From Pseudomonadota bacterium (lineage in GTDB: Bacteria > Pseudomonadota > Alphaproteobacteria > Sphingomonadales > Sphingomonadaceae): a stretch of DNA of 38,687 bases. The stretch is from NCBI GenBank assembly GCA_023391375.1, contig JAEWBB010000018.1, forward strand, positions 1 to 38,687. Reading direction: 5' to 3'. Both the position numbers and the translations under genes were made by a program. This document shows positions 23,263 through 30,903 of this stretch, one piece after another (within the stretch, counting starts at the first letter, position 1; each line of letters begins with the position of its first letter). The notes beneath the pieces are model-generated. The model had not been told where the DNA came from. It worked only from the letters and a program-made list of their open reading frames with translations, and did not search any database.

Positions 23263-23427
23263 ATGAATGCAGCGATCCAGGCCGCACTGGCCGCCGCCAA
23301 GGCCGCGAAGACCGACAAGGATGCGACGGTGCCGGAAGTGGATGTCAGCGGCGGGGCGGTGCTGCTGTTCCTGCTGGTCCTGTTCAGCGTCGGCGCCAGC
23401 ATCGCCGCGCTGGCGATCTTCGCCTAA
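23263..23427 (+). CDS. 54-residue single-pass membrane peptide
   Basis: A 54-residue frame with a start supported by AGGGG seven bases upstream and by a predicted promoter of its own. Residues 1-30 are an Ala/Lys-rich amphipathic helix (MNAAIQAALAAAKAAKTDKD) and a short acidic-to-neutral linker (PEVDVSGG). Residues 32-54 are a continuous hydrophobic helix ending the protein (VLLFLLVLFSVGASIAALAIFA). It is unlike random translation of this DNA, being free of the Arg/Pro excess seen in shadow frames. Its TAA overlaps the stop of the convergent MFS gene by four bases. Function unknown; a link to the adjacent sigma operon is possible. Confidence 0.65.
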   Translation: MNAAIQAALAAAKAAKTDKDATVPEVDVSGGAVLLFLLVLFSVGASIAALAIFA

Positions 23428-24959
23428 CCCGCTTCGAGTTCGCGCAGCGAGCGGCCCCGGGTTTCGCGGCCGGCATAGGCGACGAGGCCGAGGGCCAGCG
23501 CGAGCGGGCCGAGCAGGGCGCTGGCCGCCCCGCCCAGCGTCGGAAGCATGCCGGCCAGCGCGAATGCCTGCACCGCCACCCCGCCGACCTTGCTTGACCC
23601 CGCGACAAGGCCTGTCGCGCGACCGCGCACGCCGAGAGGGTAGTTCTCGGCAGCGTAGGGCAAGAGGACCGCGATCAGGCCGTTCGTACCGATCACCAGG
23701 AGGGCGATGACCCCAATCAGCACCGGCCGGTCGGCGAGCGTCGCGGCGGGCAGGAGCGCCCCGGCCAGCCCGGCCAGGGTCAGGGCGATGGTGAGCAGCA
23801 GCGTCTTCTTGCTGCTCCACCGGCTGTACAGCAGCGCGACCAGCGCGATGGTCGGCAGCGCGACCAGCGCCGAGCGGGCGATAATGCCGCTGGCCACCGC
23901 TGCCGAATAGCCGCGGGCCTCGAGATCGCTCGGCAGCCACAACAGGAGGCCGAAATTGACGAAGCTCCAGCCCAGCGCGGTGATGACCAGCGCGGCGGTC
24001 AGCTTGCCGTGGCGGCGGTGGGCCTGGGGGGCGTCATCGGGCACGGCCGCCCGCGCGCGGCGGACGATGCCGAACTTCGCCGCCATCCCTTCCAACTCGT
24101 CGCGGCGGCCCTCCTCGGCGAGAAATCGAGGGCTTTCCGGAATCCAGCGGGCGAGCGCGAGCAGGAGGAGGCCGGTCGGGAAGCCCTGCAGCCACAGGCT
24201 GCGCCAGCCGAAGACGGGTTCCAGCAGGTGCGCCGCGCCGCTGGCCGCGAGGTAGCCGCCAACGAGGCCAATCCCGCCGACCAGCACCAGCACCCAGCTG
24301 CGATGCCGGGGCGGCATGATTTCGGCAAGCAAGGTGTAGACGACCGGCAGCATCCCGCCCGCCGAACAGCCCATCAGGAAGCACATCACCAGGTTCCACT
24401 GGAACGCCGGCATCGCCCCGCAGATCGAGGTCGAGACGAACAGGATGGTCGACAGCATGATCGATGCGCGGCGACCATAACGGTCGGCCAGCCAGCCCCA
24501 GAAGAAGGACCCGACGGTGGTCCCGGTCAGCGCGACGAACGGCAGGAAGGCGGCGGTGCTGGTGGCGATGCCATATTCGCCGCGCATGCCGGGAAGGACG
24601 AACCCCAGGGTCGCCGGCTTCATCACGTCGATGACCAGGCCGAGGGTCAGGACGATGAGCACGGCTGCGTGGTGGCGGGTCAGCGGCGTGGAATCGGGTG
24701 CTTCGTAGCTGGTCCCGGCATCGTCGCCGTGGATCGGCCGGCGGGCAGGCAGCGCGCCGTACACGGCCAGCGGAACGCCGAGGACGATCATCGCCATGCC
24801 GGCCGCCATCGACGCATCCATCGGCATGCCCGCGAGGTGATTACCCATGCGGTGCGCCATCGCCAGCATCGGCAGGTGTAGCGCGACGCCGACCGCGATC
24901 AGCGCTGATCCGATCAAGAATAGCAGGCGGCGGCGCTCGCCGGGCGGATGGGTGGTCAT
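23424..24959 (-). CDS. MFS transporter with an N-terminal Met/His-rich membrane hairpin
   Basis: A 511-residue major-facilitator carrier. The core begins near residue 95 and has about twelve helices, with the MFS motif A-like WLADRYGRR after the second core helix, PESPRFLAEEGRRDEL in the central loop (as in sugar and aromatic-acid carriers), and RGRATGL near the last helices. Before the core are two extra helices (about 12-32 and 50-68) joined by a loop with three His and many Met residues (HLPMLAMAHRMGNHLAG, then MPMDASMAAGMAM). The frame extends to 25058 through the tRNA-Gly gene; the ATG at 24959 was chosen although no ribosome binding site is obvious. Substrate unknown. Confidence 0.85.
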   Translation of the reverse strand: MTTHPPGERRRLLFLIGSALIAVGVALHLPMLAMAHRMGNHLAGMPMDASMAAGMAMIVLGVPLAVYGALPARRPIHGDDAGTSYEAPDSTPLTRHHAAVLIVLTLGLVIDVMKPATLGFVLPGMRGEYGIATSTAAFLPFVALTGTTVGSFFWGWLADRYGRRASIMLSTILFVSTSICGAMPAFQWNLVMCFLMGCSAGGMLPVVYTLLAEIMPPRHRSWVLVLVGGIGLVGGYLAASGAAHLLEPVFGWRSLWLQGFPTGLLLLALARWIPESPRFLAEEGRRDELEGMAAKFGIVRRARAAVPDDAPQAHRRHGKLTAALVITALGWSFVNFGLLLWLPSDLEARGYSAAVASGIIARSALVALPTIALVALLYSRWSSKKTLLLTIALTLAGLAGALLPAATLADRPVLIGVIALLVIGTNGLIAVLLPYAAENYPLGVRGRATGLVAGSSKVGGVAVQAFALAGMLPTLGGAASALLGPLALALGLVAYAGRETRGRSLRELEAG

Positions 24960-25043
24960 GCCGAAGCGCTGCCGCAACTTCGAACGCCCCGCAAGCGGTT
25001 CGTGTTGACCGGCGATTTCGCCCATGCCATCGGGCGATGCGAC

Positions 25044-25117
25044 GCGGGTGTAGCTCAATGGTAGAGCAGAAGCCTTCCAAGCTTACGACGAGGGTTCGAT
25101 TCCCTTCACCCGCTCCA
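25044..25117 (+). tRNA. tRNA-Gly(TCC)
   Basis: A 74-base tRNA with encoded CCA. The acceptor stem GCGGGTG/CACCCGC is perfect, the D arm is GCTC/GAGC, the T arm GAGGG/CCCTT has one G-T pair and a TTCGATT loop. The anticodon loop CTTCCAA gives TCC (25076-25078), reading GGA/GGG. The outer anticodon-stem pair (25069 with 25085) is a G-A mismatch. A TTGACC (25005-25010) upstream is a plausible -35. Confidence 0.95.
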
Positions 25118-25118
25118 A

Positions 25119-25145
25119 TCTCGATTGTCCGGGGGACAATAGAGA
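25119..25145. terminator. Hairpin between tRNA-Gly and acs
   Basis: A 7-bp perfect stem (25124-25130 with 25134-25140, loop GGG) is extended by four more pairs (25119-25122 with 25142-25145) past one mismatch. It lies two bases after the tRNA and 18 bases after the convergent acs stop, so it may end or stabilise both transcripts. No U-run is present. Confidence 0.45.
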
Positions 25146-25163
25146 CTGGAGCGCCAGCGGGTT

Positions 25164-27104
<1,941 letters not shown>

Positions 27105-27192
27105 TCGCCGCCTCCTTTGGTCGGACCCAGCCTAGACCTGAGCCGACGCGAATGAAAATGCCCCCCGACAGCGCTTCGCAGGCCGCAGCCGG

Positions 27193-27198
27193 TTGACA
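27193..27198 (+). promoter_or_regulatory. Consensus -35 box before tRNA-Tyr
   Basis: TTGACA lies 43 bases before the tRNA. The -10 position 17 bases on is weak (CAGAGA), so only the -35 half is convincing. Confidence 0.4.
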
Positions 27199-27241
27199 GC
27201 GCCCCTCGCCGCCGCCAGAGAGCGCGCCTGCCTGACCTCGT

Positions 27242-27328
27242 GGAGAGGTGGCCGAGTGGTTAAAGGCAGCAGACTGTAAATCTGCCCGGGTTTCCCGTAC
27301 GCTGGTTCGAATCCAGCCCTCTCCACCA
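27242..27328 (+). tRNA. tRNA-Tyr(GTA)
   Basis: An 87-base class II tRNA with encoded CCA. The acceptor stem is GGAGAGG/CCTCTCC, the anticodon arm GCAGA-CTGTAAA-TCTGC gives anticodon GTA (27276-27278), the long variable arm contains CCCGGGTTTCCCG, and the T arm GCTGG-TTCGAAT-CCAGC is perfect. Confidence 0.97.
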
Positions 27329-27388
27329 TCCCTTTGACTTGGGTCACCTCCGAAATGGACGCGACTGCACTCGAATCGGTGGACCGGT

Positions 27389-27417
27389 TTGCGAGAATCG
27401 GCCGTTAATTCTATGCA
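27389..27417 (+). promoter_or_regulatory. Predicted promoter of the membrane-tethered regulator
   Basis: TTGCGA (27389-27394), 17 bases, TATGCA (27412-27417). It lies in a locally AT-richer stretch between tRNA-Tyr and the regulator gene and would give a leader of about 50 bases. Confidence 0.5.
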
Positions 27418-27473
27418 TATCGTCCTGGAGTGCCGAAACATTCCACTTGTAGAACGGGTTCGAGGAGAGGCAG

Positions 27474-28052
27474 ATGGCTTCTGCAGCTGCCATGAATGGA
27501 TTGGGCGTTTCACGACCGATGAAGAGCGAACAACGCCTTGAACGGCTGACGCCCGGTCAGCTCGAATGTCTCGCGCTCGTCTTTCAGCACCTGTCTTCCA
27601 AGGAGATCGCGGTCGAGCTGGGGATTTCCTCCCACACCGTCGACCAGCGCATCCGCCAGGCGCTGCACATCCTGGGCGTCGAGCGCCGTTCGGAAGCGGC
27701 CCGCATGGCGGCGGCGGCCGGGCTGCTCGACCCATATCAGCGATTGATACATCAACCGTCGCACATCGACGCGGCGGCCAACCTCGGCGAATCCGATGAC
27801 GCGGTCAGTTATCAGATTCGGCACGCTGACCGTGCAGGGGGGACAGGTTCCTCCGGGGATATGACCGAGCAAACCCCGGCGGCATTCCTGTCCTCCTTGC
27901 CTTTACCGTTCGCAACGAGGAGCCGCCCACGCAATGAGATGAGCGTCGGCCTGAGGCTGATGTGGATCATGGTGATTTCGCTGGGATCCATCTTCGCCAT
28001 CGGCATGTACCTGGCGGGCCTCGAAAGCCTTTCCAGGCTGCTCCAGAGCTAA
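27474..28052 (+). CDS. LuxR/GerE-type DNA-binding protein with a C-terminal membrane anchor
   Basis: A 192-residue protein. Residues 22-82 form a GerE/LuxR-type helix-turn-helix: RLTPGQLECLALVFQHLSSK, EIAVELGISSHTVDQRI as the helix-turn-helix, and ALHILGVERRSEAARMA. No receiver or ligand-binding domain precedes it. A polar, Ser/Gly-rich linker (about 90-155) leads to one hydrophobic helix at about 158-181 (VGLRLMWIMVISLGSIFAIG) and a short tail. This makes a probable membrane-tethered regulator, DNA-binding end in the cytoplasm. GAGGAG lies six bases before the ATG. Signal and targets are unknown; nearby small genes are natural candidates. Confidence 0.85.
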   Translation: MASAAAMNGLGVSRPMKSEQRLERLTPGQLECLALVFQHLSSKEIAVELGISSHTVDQRIRQALHILGVERRSEAARMAAAAGLLDPYQRLIHQPSHIDAAANLGESDDAVSYQIRHADRAGGTGSSGDMTEQTPAAFLSSLPLPFATRSRPRNEMSVGLRLMWIMVISLGSIFAIGMYLAGLESLSRLLQS

Positions 28053-28086
28053 GACGCTCCTTTCATCGCCGGGCGCATCAATTCGC

Positions 28087-28109
28087 CGCGAGGGATATCT
28101 TTCCTCGCG
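28087..28109 (+). promoter_or_regulatory. Leader hairpin next to the ribosome binding site of the 28122 gene
   Basis: CGCGAGG (28087-28093) and CCTCGCG (28103-28109) pair across a 9-base AT-rich loop. The stem ends one base before AAGGAG (28111-28116). It is not followed by a U-run, so leader structure is more likely than termination of the upstream gene. Confidence 0.4.
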
Positions 28110-28121
28110 CAAGGAGACGCC

Positions 28122-28469
28122 ATGCGTAAGCACATCATCGAGAACGCCGCCTTCGAAGTCGCCCACCAGGTCCGTACCGTCGAGGACACCATCGACACCG
28201 CGCTGGAGGAAATCGCCGAGCTTCAGGCCAGCATGATGCGCGCCCGCGCCGCAGCCGGCGTCGGTATCCGTACCGGCCACGACGCGCTCGAGCAGTTGTG
28301 CCAGGCGACCGCGGCGCTGGTCGCCGCCCGCGGCGGTATCGGCAATTGTCACAAGGCCCTGGCCGAAGCGAAGCAGTCGGTGCCCGGCCTGCGCCATGTC
28401 ACCGGCATGGGCGAAGGCGAGGAATGCCCGCCCAAGACCGCGTCGGCCACGCTGCGGGTGGTCGCCTGA
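28122..28469 (+). CDS. Small helical protein of unknown function
   Basis: A 115-residue soluble protein with a strong ribosome binding site (AAGGAG five bases before the ATG). Residues 8-90 read as three alpha helices: FEVAHQVRTVEDTIDTALEE, then IAELQASMMRARAAAGVGI, then ALEQLCQATAALVAARGGIG and CHKALAEAKQ. The short C-terminal tail has ECPPK and two of its three cysteines in the second half. No domain was recognised. It has a terminator directly after it. Spacing of 69 bases and a leader hairpin separate it from the regulator gene upstream. Confidence 0.75.
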   Translation: MRKHIIENAAFEVAHQVRTVEDTIDTALEEIAELQASMMRARAAAGVGIRTGHDALEQLCQATAALVAARGGIGNCHKALAEAKQSVPGLRHVTGMGEGEECPPKTASATLRVVA

Positions 28470-28477
28470 AGCTTGTG

Positions 28478-28514
28478 AGGCCGGACCGGCACCGCTAGTC
28501 CGGCCTTCCTTTCC
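28478..28514 (+). terminator. Rho-independent terminator after the small helical protein gene
   Basis: A perfect 9-bp GC-rich stem (28478-28486 with 28498-28506) with an 11-base loop, followed by the pyrimidine run TCCTTTCC. It starts eight bases after the stop codon. Confidence 0.75.
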
Positions 28515-28527
28515 CGGGGGACGAAAG

Positions 28528-28962
28528 ATGCTTCCACCAGCGCTGTACTGGGCGATCCTGTTGTCGGTCGTCGTCTACGCCTTCCGGCGCGGCGCGCTGG
28601 ACGAGCGCGTCGCGGCCCTGACCTGCCTCTTGGGCACGATCGCCACCGTGGCGCTGAGCCGGGGCGCACCGCACAAGTATAACGACGTCGAGTTCGCCGT
28701 CCTGTTCGTCGACGGCGCGGCGTTCCTCGTCTTCACCTACATCGCGCTGAAATCGTCGCGCTTCTGGCCGCTGTGGGTCGCCGGCTTCCAGCTGTCGTCG
28801 ATGCTGGCGCATTTCCTGCGCGCGTTCGGCGCCGACATGATGCCGCAGGTCTACGCCGCGGCGGAACGCTTCTGGATCTACCCAATCTTCCTCGCCATCG
28901 CGGTGGGCGTGTGGCGCGCCCAGCGCTTCGAGTTGCCGTTCAAGGCCAACCTTCCGGGCTGA
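28528..28962 (+). CDS. Small integral membrane protein of unknown function
   Basis: A 144-residue protein with four to five hydrophobic helices (about 4-19, 27-45, 54-74, 78-99 and 113-132) and almost no soluble domain. Charged residues sit in short loops (RRGALDER, SRGAPHKYNDVEF). The ATG at 28528 has GGGGG seven bases upstream; the frame extends back to 28396 but that part overlaps the previous gene and its terminator. No family was recognised. It precedes phoR by 52 bases, so some phoR transcription could start ahead of it. Confidence 0.75.
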   Translation: MLPPALYWAILLSVVVYAFRRGALDERVAALTCLLGTIATVALSRGAPHKYNDVEFAVLFVDGAAFLVFTYIALKSSRFWPLWVAGFQLSSMLAHFLRAFGADMMPQVYAAAERFWIYPIFLAIAVGVWRAQRFELPFKANLPG

Positions 28963-29014
28963 CGACGGGCGCCGCTTCCCGAAGCGCGCGCAGGCAGGCT
29001 AAGGCGGGGCCGTC

Positions 29015-30022
29015 ATGGCCGATCTCGACCCCCTCGTCCGCGCGCTGCTCGATTCGACCGATGCGCCGCAGCTGCTGGTCGACGGGCGGCGCCTGGTCGC
29101 CTTCAACCATGCCGCGCGGACCCTGCTCGGCACCCCGGTCGAGGGCGGCGACGTCAGCCTGGTCCTGCGCCACCCGCAAGCGCTCGACCTGATCGCCCGC
29201 GGCGAACCCGGGACCATCGAACTGCGCGGGATCGGCGGGCCGGAGCAGGAATGGCGGGTCGAGCTTCGCCAGCTTTCGGGCGGCCTCCGGCTGGTCCGCC
29301 TCCACGACCTTGTCGCCGCCCGCTCGGCCGAGCGCATCCGCACCGACTTCGTCGCCAATGCCAGCCACGAGCTGCGCACCCCGCTCGCATCGATCATCGG
29401 TTATGCGGAAACGCTGGCCGAGGACGGCCCGCTGCCCGATTCGCTGCGCGAACAGTTCGGCGCGTCGATCGAGCATGAGGGCAAGCGCATGCTGCGGCTG
29501 GTCGACGAGCTGATGAGCCTGTCGCGGATCAGCGCCGACCGCTACGTCGCGCCGACCGGGTCGGTGCCGCTAGACGCCGTGATCGGGCAGGCGGTAATCG
29601 ATCACCGCGACATGGCCGCGACCTACGGCGGGACGATTGACGTCTCGATTGACGAGGCGACCCCGCCGGTCATCGGCGACCGCGGCCAGGTGGCGCAGGT
29701 CGTCGCCAACCTGGTCAGCAATGCGCTGCGCTACGGCGTGCGCGACGGGCAGTGCGTGGTGGCGGTTCGCGCCGCGCCGGCGGGCCGGATGGTGCGGCTG
29801 ACCGTCACCGACCGCGGCGAGGGAATCGCCCCCGAGCACCTGCCCCGCCTGACCGAGCGCTTTTATCGCGTCGACCCCGCCCGCAGCCGCGACGGAGGGG
29901 GGACCGGCCTCGGCCTCGCGATCGTCAAGCATATCGTCGAGCGGCATCGCGGCACGATGCATATCCGATCGCGAGTCGGTGAAGGGACGCAGGTGGAAAT
30001 CCAGTTTCCCGCGGCGAGGTAA
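29015..30022 (+). CDS. phoR: Phosphate-regulon sensor histidine kinase PhoR, lacking membrane segments
   Basis: A 335-residue histidine kinase. A PAS-like domain (about 8-95) leads to the dimerisation box with His118 in NASHELRTPLASIIGYAETL. The ATPase domain has the N box around Asn236 (ANLVSNALRYG), DRGEGIA as G1 and GGGTGLGLAIVKHI as G2. Unlike E. coli PhoR, no N-terminal transmembrane helix is present; MADLDPLVRALLDSTDAPQL goes directly into the PAS-like part. The position upstream of pst-phoU-phoB identifies it as PhoR. It presumably senses phosphate through contact with PstB/PhoU rather than a membrane segment of its own. Confidence 0.9.
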   Translation: MADLDPLVRALLDSTDAPQLLVDGRRLVAFNHAARTLLGTPVEGGDVSLVLRHPQALDLIARGEPGTIELRGIGGPEQEWRVELRQLSGGLRLVRLHDLVAARSAERIRTDFVANASHELRTPLASIIGYAETLAEDGPLPDSLREQFGASIEHEGKRMLRLVDELMSLSRISADRYVAPTGSVPLDAVIGQAVIDHRDMAATYGGTIDVSIDEATPPVIGDRGQVAQVVANLVSNALRYGVRDGQCVVAVRAAPAGRMVRLTVTDRGEGIAPEHLPRLTERFYRVDPARSRDGGGTGLGLAIVKHIVERHRGTMHIRSRVGEGTQVEIQFPAAR

Positions 30023-30104
30023 AAAGTGACATTCTCGAGTCGCCGACCGCCGTCACGACGCCCCAATTCCCCTCGTAATCGCGGAAATCCGGCGCCCGCC
30101 TGGC

Positions 30105-30138
30105 CTGTCATACGGGCGTAACAATGCCGACATATTCG
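30105..30138 (+). promoter_or_regulatory. Candidate Pho box and -10 of the DUF2490 gene
   Basis: A perfect CTGTCAT half-site (30105-30111) is followed one 11-bp turn later by a poor half-site GCGTAAC (30116-30122). TATTCG (30133-30138) lies ten bases further on, the usual distance from a Pho box to the -10. The start codon would then be 7 bases after the -10, implying a leaderless message. The second half-site is weak, so this is tentative. Confidence 0.4.
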
Positions 30139-30145
30139 GCCCGTC

Positions 30146-30832
30146 ATGGAACGGACTTATTTCCTCCCGCTCGCGGCCGTGGCGCTTGCCGTCGCCGCGC
30201 CCGCACCCGCCTTCGCGCAGGACGACACCCAGGTCTGGACGTCGGCCACAGTGAATGTGAAGCTGACCGATAAGCTCAAATTTTCGAACGAACTGGTCGC
30301 CCGGTTCAGCGATACGCGCAACGGGCTGTACGAACTCGAAAACTCGGCGCTGCTCGGCTACCAGATCAACAAGAACGTCAGCGCCTGGGCGGGTTACGTC
30401 CACGACCCGAATTACAGCGAGGGCGACCTCACCGCGATGGAGCGCCGCGCCCGTGAACAGCTGGTGTTCGACAACGTCGCCGCCGTCGGCAAGGCCAAGT
30501 TCGGCGCGCGCCTCCGCATGGAGCAGCGCTGGCGCGACGGCATCGATGGTACCGGCTGGCGGATGCGCCCCTACGTCAAGATGGCGGTCCCGCTGGGCGG
30601 TCCGAAGGCGCTGACCTTTAACCTCAGCCACGAGAGCTTCATCAACCTCAACAACACAAGCTTTCAGACGACCGACGGGTTCGACCGGATGCGGAATGCC
30701 GCGACGTTGTCCTTGCCGCTGAACGACAAGTTCAAGGTCGAGGCGGGCTATCTCAACCAGTACCGCTTCGTCCGGCGCGCGCCGGACACGATGGACCACG
30801 TCCTGACCGCCGCGATCGGCCTCTCCTTCTGA
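30146..30832 (+). CDS. DUF2490-family outer-membrane barrel protein
   Basis: A 228-residue exported protein. The signal peptide covers residues 1-24 (ending FAFAQ-like AFA-Q), and the rest alternates polar and hydrophobic residues in about ten strands (VWTSATVNVKL, LKFSNELVARFS, KFGARLRMEQRW, RMRPYVKMAVPL), ending in a C-terminal phenylalanine as outer-membrane barrels do. DUF2490 has no settled function. It sits between phoR and pstS and has a possible Pho box, so a role in outer-membrane phosphate access or envelope adjustment during phosphate limitation is reasonable but inferred. No clear ribosome binding site precedes the ATG. Confidence 0.82.
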   Translation: MERTYFLPLAAVALAVAAPAPAFAQDDTQVWTSATVNVKLTDKLKFSNELVARFSDTRNGLYELENSALLGYQINKNVSAWAGYVHDPNYSEGDLTAMERRAREQLVFDNVAAVGKAKFGARLRMEQRWRDGIDGTGWRMRPYVKMAVPLGGPKALTFNLSHESFINLNNTSFQTTDGFDRMRNAATLSLPLNDKFKVEAGYLNQYRFVRRAPDTMDHVLTAAIGLSF

Positions 30833-30838
30833 ACCCGT

Positions 30839-30867
30839 CTGTCATCAAGACGTCACTTGAAGTTCAC
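30839..30867 (+). promoter_or_regulatory. Pho box of pstS (three 11-bp repeats)
   Basis: CTGTCAT (30839-30845, perfect), ACGTCAC (30850-30856) and AGTTCAC (30861-30867) are spaced exactly 11 bp apart, the layout bound by PhoB dimers. An AT-rich region with TAGCTC (30878-30883) follows at the usual distance for a -10. The site lies in the gap between the DUF2490 and pstS genes, so pstS has its own PhoB-responsive promoter. Confidence 0.75.
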
Positions 30868-30903
30868 ATGGGCAATTTAGCTCAATTCACGGGGTACGAG
30901 ATC

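Noticed and set aside
22318..23940. 540-codon minus-strand frame across the sigma operon and the MFS gene end
   Set aside because: Overlaps four coherent genes in other frames, low-complexity composition.
27242..28121. tRNA-Tyr as an integration site for a small genomic island
   Set aside because: The tRNA is followed by small unknown genes, but no integrase and no repeat of the tRNA 3' end was seen nearby.
30127..30133. Third Pho half-site CCGACAT before the DUF2490 gene
   Set aside because: It fits the 11-bp period and 5 of 7 bases, but it would overlap the predicted -10, so it was not counted as part of the box.
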